Assembly: GCA_045110285.1 (NCBI GenBank) | Contig: JBGCGA010000029.1 | Span: 14,932-78,931 of the forward strand | Direction: 5' to 3' | Source of the DNA: Putridiphycobacter sp045110285 | Lineage (GTDB): Bacteria; Bacteroidota; Bacteroidia; Flavobacteriales_D; Crocinitomicaceae | Length of the DNA stretch: 64,000 bases | Shown here: positions 1 through 8,926 of the stretch, piece by piece | Position numbering within the stretch: the stretch's first letter is position 1 | How the letters are laid out: every line of letters begins with the position of its first letter | Made by a program: the position numbers and the translations under genes | Notes under the pieces: generated by a model | What the model was told of the DNA's origin: nothing | Databases searched by the model: none | Seen by the model: the letters and a program-made list of their open reading frames with translations, nothing else

Positions 1-1
1 A

Positions 2-2638
2 AATAATTACCAAAAAGCAGCTAAAACACCATTAATGATTGGCATAGATGGAGAATGGGGAATTTCAATGCGACTAGACTCCACCACATATTACCCAAGA
101 CAGATGATGTTAGGAGCTATTCAAAACGAAAAGCTTATTTATGAAATGGGAAAACAAATTGCAGAACAGTGCAAAATAATGGGAATTCACGTGAATTTTG
201 CTCCCGTTATTGATGTCAATAACAATGCAAATAACCCAGTGATAAATAATAGATCGTTTGGAGAACAAAAGGAAAATGTTTCTAAACTTGGCCTAGCCTA
301 TATGAATGGCATGCAAGACCATGGTGTAATGGCATGTGGCAAGCACTTTCCTGGCCATGGGGATACCGATACAGACTCTCACAAAGCACTCCCCACTATT
401 GCGCATTCTGCTAGCAGGTTAGATAGTTTAGAATTGTTCCCATTTAAACAGTTGATCGGAGAAGGTCTTGCCAGCATGATGGTTGCGCATTTGTACATCC
501 CTGCATACGATAATACAGCAAACCAAGCTTCTACTTTATCGCCCAAAATAGTGAATGGCCTTCTTAAAGATAGCTTAAAATTTAAAGGTTTAATTTTTAC
601 AGACGCGCTTAACATGAAGGGTGTTGCTAAGTACTACCAACCAGGAGAGGTAGATGTTCGGGCAATTATGGCGGGAAATGATGTTTTACTGTTTCCAGAA
701 GATGTACCTGTTGCAATAAACAAAATAAAGTCCGCTATTGCCAAAGGTCAAATAACTGCTAAAGAAATAGAGACTTCATGTTTAAAAATTCTAAGAGCAA
801 AAGCTTGGACTGGCGCTCATCAGTTTAAACCAATTAATACCAAAAACTTGATAGATAGGTTAACACCTAAAAAAAATGAATTGTTAAATAAAAAACTAGC
901 TAATGCAAGTATTACGCTTCTCAAAAATAAAAATGACTATTTACCGCTAAAGAGATTGGACTCGCTCAAAATAGTCTACTTAAACATTGGCAGTACTTCA
1001 AAAAACGAATTTCACAGTTCACTGAACCAGTATGCCAGCATTCCGGAAATAAAAATTTCCAGATCACTATCGAGTGCAGATGAAGCTAAACTTTTAACAA
1101 AACTAAAGTCTTACGATCAAATTATCATTGGATTTCATAGAACGAACAATAGTCCAAGAAGGAATTTTGGAATCACAAAACAAGCCATTAATTTACAGGC
1201 TAAATTGTCAAAAAACAAATCAGTTATATCGGTTATTTTTGGAAACCCATATGTGCTTAAATCTTTTACTGAACTAGATAATCTTCAATCTTTAATTGTT
1301 TGCTATCAAGATACTAAATATACTCGTTACACAGCAGGAGAGGTAATTATGGGTGGTGTCAATCCCTCAGGAAAACTTCCTGTTACTTGCACATCAGAAC
1401 TAACTGCAGGCCTTGGATTACGATTTAAAAAAACCAGTCGCTTGCATTTCGGATCAGCTAGTGAATTAGACATACATGATTCCCTTATCAAAAAAATAGA
1501 TGATTTCGCACTGAAAGGAATAAAAATAGGTGCATATCCAGGTTGTCAAATTTTAGCCATAAAAAATGGAACTGTGTTTTACAACAAGGCATTTGGCCAT
1601 CACACTTACACCAAAAAAAACAGGACTAAAACATCTGATTTATATGACATTGCTTCAATCACAAAAGTAGCAAGCACAACTTATAGCCTGATGAAAATGA
1701 CAAATGACAATTTAATAGATATAGATAAAACGTTGGGAGAATACATACCAGAAATTGTAAAAAATACACCCTACAAAAACACGGTAATTAGAGAAATGTT
1801 AGCCCATCAAGCCGGCTATGTCTCCTGGATTCCATTTTATTATCGTACTCTGAAAAACAACAAGCCCAGTCAGTTTTATTACAAAGAATCTCCGAACCAA
1901 GAATTTTCGACTAAAGTAGCAGATCATTTATTCATAACAAATGCATATGCAGACACTATATTTGACCGAATAACAAGTACAGATTTAAGGAGGAAACGAT
2001 ATAAGTACTCTGACCTAGGATACTACTTTTTAAAAGCCATTATTGAAAAACAAAATGAAAAAAAAATAGAAAAGTATGTTGATGAAGCTTTCTATAAACC
2101 TATGGGACTGGAAAGAATAACATACCATCCGTTGAAAAAATTTGACAAATCTGAAATTACGCCTACAGAATATGATACTATTTTCAGAAAACAATTAATA
2201 CATGGTTATGTTCATGATCCTGGAGCAGCAATGTTAGGTGGCGCTGGTGGACATGCGGGCTTATTTTCGAATGCTTTAGATTTAGGAATTTTAATGTACA
2301 CACTCATTAATGATGGCCAATATGGTGGCCAGCAAATCTTGGATCCGAAAGTAATTAGCGACTTTACAAAATGTCAATTTTGCCCAACAAATCGACGGGG
2401 AGCAGGATTCGACAAACCTGTAACCTCTCTAAATGGTGGTCCTACATGCTCGCAAGTGTCGCTATCAAGCTTTGGGCATTCTGGGTTCACCGGTACAATA
2501 GCATGGGCAGACCCTGAGCATGATATAGTTTACGTTTTTTTATCTAACAGAGTCTATCCCAATGCTAACAATTGGTTAATAACTAAGAAAAATATTAGAA
2601 CAGATATTCAAAACGCTATCTACAATGCAGCTAAGTAG
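2..2638 (+). CDS. GH3 beta-N-acetylhexosaminidase / beta-lactamase-family fusion (5' partial)
   Basis: The frame is open to the left edge, so the N-terminus lies outside the window. The first half is a glycoside hydrolase family 3 catalytic domain of the NagZ type: the motif KHFPGHG followed by DSH lies near residues 103-116 of the part after the first ATG, and TDALNMKG near 189-196 carries the expected Asp nucleophile. The second half is a serine hydrolase of the beta-lactamase/class C fold with an SITK (SxxK) motif near residue 540, YSD near 657 and an HSGFTG box near 815. From the families, I infer that it removes GlcNAc from peptidoglycan fragments and has a linked serine hydrolase or esterase activity. 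Such two-domain proteins occur in Bacteroidota. It is probably exported, but no signal peptide can be seen. A stop is followed by 137 nt to bshA. Confidence 0.9.
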   Translation, partial: NNYQKAAKTPLMIGIDGEWGISMRLDSTTYYPRQMMLGAIQNEKLIYEMGKQIAEQCKIMGIHVNFAPVIDVNNNANNPVINNRSFGEQKENVSKLGLAYMNGMQDHGVMACGKHFPGHGDTDTDSHKALPTIAHSASRLDSLELFPFKQLIGEGLASMMVAHLYIPAYDNTANQASTLSPKIVNGLLKDSLKFKGLIFTDALNMKGVAKYYQPGEVDVRAIMAGNDVLLFPEDVPVAINKIKSAIAKGQITAKEIETSCLKILRAKAWTGAHQFKPINTKNLIDRLTPKKNELLNKKLANASITLLKNKNDYLPLKRLDSLKIVYLNIGSTSKNEFHSSLNQYASIPEIKISRSLSSADEAKLLTKLKSYDQIIIGFHRTNNSPRRNFGITKQAINLQAKLSKNKSVISVIFGNPYVLKSFTELDNLQSLIVCYQDTKYTRYTAGEVIMGGVNPSGKLPVTCTSELTAGLGLRFKKTSRLHFGSASELDIHDSLIKKIDDFALKGIKIGAYPGCQILAIKNGTVFYNKAFGHHTYTKKNRTKTSDLYDIASITKVASTTYSLMKMTNDNLIDIDKTLGEYIPEIVKNTPYKNTVIREMLAHQAGYVSWIPFYYRTLKNNKPSQFYYKESPNQEFSTKVADHLFITNAYADTIFDRITSTDLRRKRYKYSDLGYYFLKAIIEKQNEKKIEKYVDEAFYKPMGLERITYHPLKKFDKSEITPTEYDTIFRKQLIHGYVHDPGAAMLGGAGGHAGLFSNALDLGILMYTLINDGQYGGQQILDPKVISDFTKCQFCPTNRRGAGFDKPVTSLNGGPTCSQVSLSSFGHSGFTGTIAWADPEHDIVYVFLSNRVYPNANNWLITKKNIRTDIQNAIYNAAK

Positions 2639-2742
2639 CATATTGATCAAGTATCAGCATTTTGTAATACCATATTGGACACCTAAATAAAGAGCATATT
2701 TATTTATTACTGTTGTAGTGATTTCAAATCCTGTAAATAAAT

Positions 2743-2750
2743 TATTTTTG
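2743..2750 (+). promoter_or_regulatory. Candidate -7 element of bshA
   Basis: TATTTTTG fits the Bacteroidota -7 consensus TAnnTTTG and lies 25 nt before the ATG at 2776. No TTG lies at the usual -33 distance. The predicted transcript start near 2757 would leave a leader of about 19 nt. Confidence 0.45.
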
Positions 2751-2775
2751 TAGGACAAAACGACATTTGATTGAC

Positions 2776-3906
2776 ATGAGAATTGGAATAGTATTATACC
2801 CTACATACGGAGGAAGCGGAATAGTAGCAACAGAATTAGGAAAAGAATTAGCAAAAAAAGGACATGAAGTTCATTTCATCACTTATGCTCAACCTGTTAG
2901 ACTTGATATCTATCAAGCTAACATATTTTATCATGAAGTAGCTATTTTTGACTATCCACTTTTTGATTACCAACCCTATGAACTTGCGCTGACAAGTAAA
3001 TTGGTAGATGTTACAATGCATGAAAAGCTAGACATTCTTCACGTACACTATGCCATCCCGCATGCTTCGGCAGCTTACTTTGCTCAGCAAATTTTAAAGT
3101 CACAGGGAATAGAAATTCCATTCATTACAACTCTTCATGGCACAGATATAACATTAGTAGGAAAAGATGCTTCTTTTGAACCCGTCATTACATTTAGTAT
3201 TAATAATTCGGATGCTGTAACTGTGGTTTCTGAAAGTTTAAAAATAGACACTTTAGATCATTTCGATATCAATAACCAAATTGATGTAATACCAAATTTT
3301 ATTCGTCACAGTAATTATGTCAAACTACCTGACTCAAAATGCTTAAGAAGTCAATTTGCTCCAAATAACGAACGAATTATTACACATATTTCTAATTTCA
3401 GAAAAGTAAAACGTGTTGATGACGTTTTAAAAATATTCAAAGAAGTAAATAAGGAAGTACCTTCAAAACTTTTACTTGTAGGAGATGGCCCAGAAAGACA
3501 GCATTTAGAGCAATTATGTCGTGAATTGGAAATATGTAACCACACAGTGATGCTTGGTAAAATTCAGAACGTGAGTGAGATTTTATGCTGTACAGACCTA
3601 TTTCTTTTACCGTCAGAAACAGAGAGTTTTGGGCTTTCAGCTCTAGAAGCACTTGCTAGTAGTGTTCCAGTTGTCTCATCAAATACTGGTGGCTTACCTG
3701 AAGTTAACAAACATGCATTTTCAGGTTATTTAAGTCAGGTAGGAAATATAAACGAAATGGCTATGAATAGTATTTCGATATTGAAAGATGATGAAACTTT
3801 AGCACAATTCAAAGCGCAAGCTTACAAACATTCATTAAATTTTGGAATTGAAACCGTTCTGCCTATGTATGAAGCATTGTATGAGCAGCTAACGATAAAA
3901 GTTTAA
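2776..3906 (+). CDS. bshA: N-acetyl-alpha-D-glucosaminyl L-malate synthase BshA
   Basis: This is a GT4 glycosyltransferase of 376 aa that joins GlcNAc from UDP-GlcNAc to L-malate, the first step of bacillithiol synthesis in the cytoplasm. The N-terminus has the BshA-typical YPTYGGSGIVATELG stretch, HGTDI follows near residue 120, and the C-terminal half has the nucleotide-sugar E-x7-E region (ESFGLSALEALASS). I chose the ATG at 2776 over an in-frame TTG at 2767 because conservation starts at MRIGIV and the likely promoter sits close upstream. The gene ends 5 nt from the convergent SiaB-like gene. The other bacillithiol genes (bshB, bshC) are not in the window. Bacillithiol would be a low-molecular-weight thiol for the redox and arsenic genes found further on. 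Confidence 0.93.
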   Translation: MRIGIVLYPTYGGSGIVATELGKELAKKGHEVHFITYAQPVRLDIYQANIFYHEVAIFDYPLFDYQPYELALTSKLVDVTMHEKLDILHVHYAIPHASAAYFAQQILKSQGIEIPFITTLHGTDITLVGKDASFEPVITFSINNSDAVTVVSESLKIDTLDHFDINNQIDVIPNFIRHSNYVKLPDSKCLRSQFAPNNERIITHISNFRKVKRVDDVLKIFKEVNKEVPSKLLLVGDGPERQHLEQLCRELEICNHTVMLGKIQNVSEILCCTDLFLLPSETESFGLSALEALASSVPVVSSNTGGLPEVNKHAFSGYLSQVGNINEMAMNSISILKDDETLAQFKAQAYKHSLNFGIETVLPMYEALYEQLTIKV

Positions 3907-3911
3907 TGCAT

Positions 3912-4487
3912 TTAAACCCGATCAAGATTTAACTCTACTGTTAGACAGCTTAAATCTTCTGAAACTTCAACAGTTTTTAATTCAACCGCCTTTTTAGTTT
4001 TTAAAGCCATTGTTATAAAACCTAACCCCGCGCCACCTTTACTTGAAATATTTCCATTAGATAATACTTCCATATAGTGCTGCTTAACAGTAACAGGGTC
4101 AGATGAGTTTAAGAAATTAACTAATTTTTGAACCTTTGGTATATTTTCATTTCGAATTAAATTTCCGAAAGAAATTTTATAAACGTCTTTATGCTGCAAA
4201 AGTATTAAAAAAGAAACTTGTGTTCCATCTTCATCACGCTCACCATGAATTCGAATATTCTGTAGGCCTTCAACCAAAATACTAAACATTCTCTTAACCG
4301 TGCTTTTTTTATCGCCCGAATCAAACATAGCACTCTCAATAGAAATAGTAAGAGAATTAACCAAATCTTGAGAAAATTCACCAAAGTGCGAAACCGTTAC
4401 TTTACCCTCTGTACTCTCACCATAACCACTAAAAACCTCATGGAATCTAGCATTACACTTGTCAATAATATTTACGCCTCTGGTCAT
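3912..4487 (-). CDS. SiaB-family (DUF6272) histidine-kinase-like ATPase-fold protein
   Basis: This 191 aa soluble protein resembles the SiaB/DUF6272 family, which uses a GHKL ATPase fold. An N-box-like segment (VEGLQNIRIHG) lies near residues 70-80 and a glycine-rich G-box (SSKGGAGLGFITMA) near 147-160. In Pseudomonas the SiaB kinase acts with SiaA phosphatase and the SiaC anti-sigma-antagonist-like partner to control a diguanylate cyclase. No siaA, siaC or siaD homologue lies beside this copy, so its partner is unknown. It is convergent with bshA and followed upstream by the Cys-cluster gene in the same orientation with a 115 nt gap. Family assignment is from motif memory; substrate and partner are not predictable. 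Confidence 0.7.
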   Translation of the reverse strand: MTRGVNIIDKCNARFHEVFSGYGESTEGKVTVSHFGEFSQDLVNSLTISIESAMFDSGDKKSTVKRMFSILVEGLQNIRIHGERDEDGTQVSFLILLQHKDVYKISFGNLIRNENIPKVQKLVNFLNSSDPVTVKQHYMEVLSNGNISSKGGAGLGFITMALKTKKAVELKTVEVSEDLSCLTVELNLDRV

Positions 4488-4602
4488 CTTACCTTAGTAT
4501 TAACGGTATAAGTTTTGGAAAGTTACAAGTTTTTACGGCATTTTCATGCCAAGGGTTGGGTATTTATTCACAATTAAAAGTAAACAATGACAAAAAAAAG
4601 GA

Positions 4603-5085
4603 TTATTTAACAAGTCTTTCTACTATTTTGCAGACTGCTGGACAGATATCAGTGTTCTTTTTTGCTAGTTCTAACACCTGATACATGTTCTTTCTGTCGG
4701 TGTGCGGATATTCTCGACAAGCTAATGGTCTGTGATCATAAACAGAACATGTATTATCATTATTCAAAAAAGAGCATGGCGCAGTTTTCAAAACGTAGTC
4801 ATGATCCTTATCCATATATAAGAACGAATTAATAAATTCTACTGGCTTCATTCTTAAATGCTTTGACAACCTTTTTATATCTGCATCTCTAAAAATTGGA
4901 CTCGTTGTTTTGCAGCAATTTGCACAATCTAAACAATCAATTTTTGCAAATACGGCTTTGTGTGCGCCATGAAATTCATTGTCAAGCTTTTTCCTTTTTA
5001 TTTTGCCAATTGATTTGAAAATCTGTGTCTTCCTGCTTTTATCAACACTAAAATTGTACAATATATTCTTTAATTCACTCTTCAT
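4603..5085 (-). CDS. YkgJ-family cysteine cluster (zinc/iron-binding) protein
   Basis: This 160 aa protein carries the CxxC...C arrangement of the YkgJ family: DCLDCANCCK near residues 52-61, then CSFLN and CSVYDHRPLACREYP around 103-126. Those cysteines are thought to bind zinc or an iron-sulfur centre; the biochemical role is not known for most members. The basic N-terminal 40 residues (many Lys/Arg) are unlike a signal peptide, so it is probably cytoplasmic. It is transcribed divergently from the flavoprotein gene at 5161 across a 75 nt gap, which may hold promoters for both. Confidence 0.75.
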   Translation of the reverse strand: MKSELKNILYNFSVDKSRKTQIFKSIGKIKRKKLDNEFHGAHKAVFAKIDCLDCANCCKTTSPIFRDADIKRLSKHLRMKPVEFINSFLYMDKDHDYVLKTAPCSFLNNDNTCSVYDHRPLACREYPHTDRKNMYQVLELAKKNTDICPAVCKIVERLVK

Positions 5086-5160
5086 TCAATCAGATAAGTC
5101 ATATATTTAGCAGCAAAATAATGGATTATTATTACTAAATCCTATTTTATTTGAATTCAC

Positions 5161-6657
5161 ATGAGTAAATACACATTTGACTTAATTGTTATTGGCGGAG
5201 GACCAGCCGGTTATGCCGCAGCTATGCGATCAATTGATTTTGGTAAAAAAGTTTGTTTAATAGAAAAATCTAAAATAGGTGGTGCTGGAGTTTATCATGG
5301 TGCATTGAGTTCAAAAACATTATGGGAATTATCTCAGAGGGTTCGAAATGTCAATGAAACCATCTTATCTACTGGTTTAAATAAATTTGAGTTAAGCTGG
5401 TATGATGTTAAGAAAAACCTTGAAGAAGCAGTGTTTGAAAGAAAGTTTCAATATTCATGTCACATCAAATTACTAAAGAAGCGCAGAGAAGATTTGTTTT
5501 CATATGAACGCGGCAAAGCAAAACTTTTGTCCGATCATGATGTGGAAATATTAAAAAGCGACGGTGAGAAAAAAGTTTATAGCGCTGAAAATATCATAAT
5601 AGCTACAGGGTCAACTCCAAGAAAATTGCCAAATATTCCATGCGACGAAGACATTATTTTAACCTCAGATGGGATTGACAATATAGAAGATTACCCAAAA
5701 AGCTTAGTGATTGTTGGTGCAGGTGTAATTGGTTGTGAATACGCCACCATATTTTCAAATTTTGGCAAAACAAAAGTATACCTTATTGATCGAGCTGATA
5801 GAATTTTACCCTTCGAAGACAAGGACATTTCTGATATGGTATCTTCAAACCTGGAGAAAAATGGTGTCACAATTCACCATAAAGCTCAGCTTGAGCGAAT
5901 GGAAATAATTAACGGCCAAGTTGAGTATGAGCTGTCGTACCCTGATGGGAGTAAAGAAACCATTACGGTTGAAAAAGCATTATTATCTGTAGGACGGGTT
6001 TCTAATATCTCGAACATAGGTTTAGAAGAAGTTGGAATAAAAAGGGGGCCAAATGGTCGAAATATTGGAGATGACGACACTCAAACTAACATTCCTAATA
6101 TCTATGCCGTTGGAGATGCCTCAGGAAGAATAGCGTTAGTTAATATGGGAGAAATAGAAGCCAGACATGCGGTTGAAAAAATGTTTGGGTTCAATAAAAA
6201 ACGACTATCCTACGACAATGTTTGTACAATCATGTTTTTGCAACCAGAAGTGGCAGCAGTGGGACTAAATGAGCAAGAATGCATTAAACAAAATATTCCT
6301 ATAAAAGTGGTAAAACTTGACTATTCGGTAATGGCAAGAGCCATTGCAATGCGTAAAACTCAAGGTTTTTTCAAAATTATTGTTACTAATGACGAGGACA
6401 TGAAAATACTGGGGATGAGAGCTGTAGGAGAACATGCTTCTTCCGCCATACAAGGAGTGGCGCTTCAAATCAAAACTGGACAAGGCATTGAGTCAATTGC
6501 TGAATTAGTTCACCCCCACCCTTCAATAGTTGAGGGTGTTCAAGAATGTGTAAGAATGCTGCTCAATAAATCTATTTTTAAAGCTTCTGTTTTTCAAGAC
6601 AAATTGGCTTGTTATAGTTTGGTTGACGGCAAGAAAACTGAACTTCAAAGATTATAG
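5161..6657 (+). CDS. Dihydrolipoyl dehydrogenase-like flavoprotein without the redox disulfide
   Basis: This is a 498 aa NAD(P)/FAD-dependent oxidoreductase of the dihydrolipoyl dehydrogenase / soluble transhydrogenase class. The FAD-binding GGGPAGYAA is at residues 12-20, a second dinucleotide-binding motif (VGAGVIGCEY) lies near 185, the FAD-binding YAVGDASG near 317, and the C-terminal dimer interface carries HPHPSIVEG near 450. The segment that normally reads GG-T-C-x4-C before the SK pair is here GGAGVYHGALSSK, with Gly43 and Ala48 in place of both cysteines. It therefore cannot use the classical disulfide relay; a transhydrogenase- or quinone-type electron transfer is an inference. It stands alone, divergent from the YkgJ-like gene, with no 2-oxoacid dehydrogenase genes nearby. 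Confidence 0.82.
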   Translation: MSKYTFDLIVIGGGPAGYAAAMRSIDFGKKVCLIEKSKIGGAGVYHGALSSKTLWELSQRVRNVNETILSTGLNKFELSWYDVKKNLEEAVFERKFQYSCHIKLLKKRREDLFSYERGKAKLLSDHDVEILKSDGEKKVYSAENIIIATGSTPRKLPNIPCDEDIILTSDGIDNIEDYPKSLVIVGAGVIGCEYATIFSNFGKTKVYLIDRADRILPFEDKDISDMVSSNLEKNGVTIHHKAQLERMEIINGQVEYELSYPDGSKETITVEKALLSVGRVSNISNIGLEEVGIKRGPNGRNIGDDDTQTNIPNIYAVGDASGRIALVNMGEIEARHAVEKMFGFNKKRLSYDNVCTIMFLQPEVAAVGLNEQECIKQNIPIKVVKLDYSVMARAIAMRKTQGFFKIIVTNDEDMKILGMRAVGEHASSAIQGVALQIKTGQGIESIAELVHPHPSIVEGVQECVRMLLNKSIFKASVFQDKLACYSLVDGKKTELQRL

Positions 6658-6705
6658 AATTGTAAAAATTCTGTCTTTATTTCAAATAGGTTTTAGGGAT
6701 ATGCT

Positions 6706-6713
6706 TAACTTTG
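6706..6713 (+). promoter_or_regulatory. Candidate -7 element of the aminotransferase operon
   Basis: TAACTTTG matches TAnnTTTG 17 nt before the ATG at 6731. No clear -33 TTG is present at the right distance. Confidence 0.45.
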
Positions 6714-6730
6714 TAGCCTAATACCTTGCT

Positions 6731-7921
6731 ATGAATATACTATCTGATAGAGTAAACCAATTAGAGGAGTCGGCTACAATAGCCATGGCTCAAAAATCGC
6801 GCATTTTAAAGGAGCAGGGAATAGATATAATTTCGCTGAGCCTTGGTGAACCTGATTTTAACGTACCAGATTTTATAAAAGAAGCAGGAAAAAAAGCAAT
6901 CGACGATAATTTTTCTAAGTACACCCCTGTTCCGGGTTATCAAGACTTAAGAGAAGCCGTTGCTGAAAAATTCAAACGTGATAACGGACTGATTTACAAA
7001 CCCAATCAAATTGTAGTTTCTACAGGTGCTAAGCAAAGTCTGATCAATGTTATTCTTTCATTAGTTAATCCTGGTGATGAAGTCATTATTCCTGCGCCAT
7101 ACTGGGTCACATATTATGCTCAAGTAAAAATGGCCAACGGAATTCCGGTTATTGTTCAAGCCGACATTGAAAACGATTTTAAAGTGACTGCAGAGCAAAT
7201 AAAAAAAGCCGTTACCTCCAAAACAAAATTGATGATTTTCAGCAACCCCTGTAATCCAACAGGCGCTTCATATTCAAAAGAAGAACTGAAAGCCATTGCA
7301 GAGGTTGTAGCCGAAACCCCCGATTTTTATATTATTTCTGATGAAATTTATGAGCATATCAATTTTGTGAGAAAACATGAGAGCATGGCTCAATTTCCAG
7401 AAGTATATGACAGAACTATTACCGTAAATGGTTTATCTAAAGCGTTTGCCATGACCGGTTATAGATTAGGATATATTGGAGCGCCAGAACAAATTGCTGC
7501 AGCTGCCACTAAATTACAAGGTCAATACACCTCGGCAACCTGTTCAATTGCTCAAAGGGCTGCAATTAGTGCCTTGCAGGCAAACCCCAGCGAATTAAAA
7601 TATATGATTGATGCTTTTAATGCAAGGCGGATGGTTGTTTATGATTTGCTTAAGGCAATTCCAAATATTAAGGTGAATTTACCTGAGGGCGCTTTTTACT
7701 TTTTCATTGATATTTCATATTTCTTTGGAAAAACTTTAAATGGAACTACAATAATGAATGCTACAGATTTATCGCTTTACCTGTTAGATGAAGCGCACGT
7801 TGCATTAGTAACAGGAGAAGCATTTGGTAACAAAAACTGTGTAAGACTCTCTTATGCAACTGACGAAGCAACACTTCGTGAAGCAGTTGATAGAATTAAG
7901 GTGTCACTTCAAGAAAAATAA
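6731..7921 (+). CDS. Class I/II pyridoxal-phosphate aminotransferase
   Basis: This 396 aa fold-type I PLP enzyme is of the aspartate/aromatic aminotransferase group. It shows SLGEPDFNVP near residue 36, the NPCNPTGA loop near 175, DEIYEH near 206, the PLP lysine in SKAFAMTGYRLGY (about residue 237) and the substrate-carboxylate Arg in NCVRLSYA near 377. The likely substrate is aspartate, but aromatic or other amino acids cannot be excluded. The stop codon directly abuts the ATG of the heptose kinase gene, so the two are almost certainly cotranscribed. Confidence 0.9.
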   Translation: MNILSDRVNQLEESATIAMAQKSRILKEQGIDIISLSLGEPDFNVPDFIKEAGKKAIDDNFSKYTPVPGYQDLREAVAEKFKRDNGLIYKPNQIVVSTGAKQSLINVILSLVNPGDEVIIPAPYWVTYYAQVKMANGIPVIVQADIENDFKVTAEQIKKAVTSKTKLMIFSNPCNPTGASYSKEELKAIAEVVAETPDFYIISDEIYEHINFVRKHESMAQFPEVYDRTITVNGLSKAFAMTGYRLGYIGAPEQIAAAATKLQGQYTSATCSIAQRAAISALQANPSELKYMIDAFNARRMVVYDLLKAIPNIKVNLPEGAFYFFIDISYFFGKTLNGTTIMNATDLSLYLLDEAHVALVTGEAFGNKNCVRLSYATDEATLREAVDRIKVSLQEK

Positions 7922-8914
7922 ATGGAAGAAATTAAACGTGCTTTTAAACAGTTTTCAGATAAAAAAGTAATTGTAATCGGTGATGTTATGGTTGATACCT
8001 ACATCCATGGAAAAGTAAATCGTATCTCACCAGAGGCACCTGTACCCGTAGTTAATTTTGATTCAAGATCAAATCATTTAGGAGGAGCAGCTAATGTTGC
8101 CCTAAATATTAAAGCGTTAGGAGCCAGTGCCTATATTTGTTCATTTATAGGACAAGATGAAAACGGTGAACTTTTTAAAAAGCTCATGACTGAAAATCAT
8201 CTTTCAACAAATGGTGTTTTAGAATCTGATGAAAGAATGACGTCTGTTAAAACCAGAATTATTGGTAATAATCAGCAGCTATTGCGAGTAGATGAGGAAA
8301 TTACGAAAGAACTCACTTCAATTATGCGCTATAACTTAATTGAAAAAATAAAAGAAATAGCAGAAACTGAAAAAATAGACGCTATTATTTTTGAAGATTA
8401 TAACAAGGGTGTTTTAACTGAAGATTTGATTCAACAAATAATTGAATTTGCCAATTCCAACAATATTTTAACCTGTGTTGATCCTAAAATCAAAAACTTT
8501 TTAGCTTATCAAAATGTAACACTATTTAAGCCAAACTTAAAGGAATTAAAGAATGGCTTACAGATTGATTTTGCTTATCCCTCAGAGAAAACTGAATTTT
8601 TGAATGCAGTTGCCAACCTAAAAAAACAACTCAAGAATAAGTATACACTCATTACTTTGTCAGAACATGGTGTTTACCTAAATGCAGATGATAAAGATAT
8701 TTTTATTCCAGCTCATTATAGAAATATTGCAGACGTATCAGGCGCAGGAGACACTGTAATTAGCGTAGCGACACTCTGCTTAATAAGTGGACTTGAACCT
8801 AAAAACACGGCTGAAATAGCTAACCTAGCCGGTGGCTTGGTTTGCGAAAAAGTTGGTGTAATTTCAGTAGATAAAGAACAATTATTGACAGAAGCAATAA
8901 AATCCATACAATAA
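7922..8914 (+). CDS. D-glycero-beta-D-manno-heptose-7-phosphate kinase (HldE domain I type)
   Basis: This 330 aa PfkB/ribokinase-family protein matches the kinase half of HldE (RfaE): VIGDVMVDTYIHGKV at the N-terminus, RISPEAPVPVV right after it, GGAANVALN near residue 57, and the catalytic GAGDT motif (DVSGAGDTVISV) near 272. It would phosphorylate D-glycero-D-manno-heptose 7-phosphate at C1 for the LPS-core or S-layer heptose pathway. The adenylyltransferase half found in E. coli HldE is absent; a separate enzyme would be needed elsewhere. It abuts the aminotransferase gene with no spacer and is followed after 12 nt by ubiE. Confidence 0.88.
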   Translation: MEEIKRAFKQFSDKKVIVIGDVMVDTYIHGKVNRISPEAPVPVVNFDSRSNHLGGAANVALNIKALGASAYICSFIGQDENGELFKKLMTENHLSTNGVLESDERMTSVKTRIIGNNQQLLRVDEEITKELTSIMRYNLIEKIKEIAETEKIDAIIFEDYNKGVLTEDLIQQIIEFANSNNILTCVDPKIKNFLAYQNVTLFKPNLKELKNGLQIDFAYPSEKTEFLNAVANLKKQLKNKYTLITLSEHGVYLNADDKDIFIPAHYRNIADVSGAGDTVISVATLCLISGLEPKNTAEIANLAGGLVCEKVGVISVDKEQLLTEAIKSIQ

Positions 8915-8926
8915 AGAAACATACCA

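Noticed and set aside
6656..6672. Hairpin AGAATT/AATTCT after the flavoprotein gene as a terminator
   Set aside because: The stem is only 6 bp of mostly A-T pairs, overlaps the stop codon and has no T tract.
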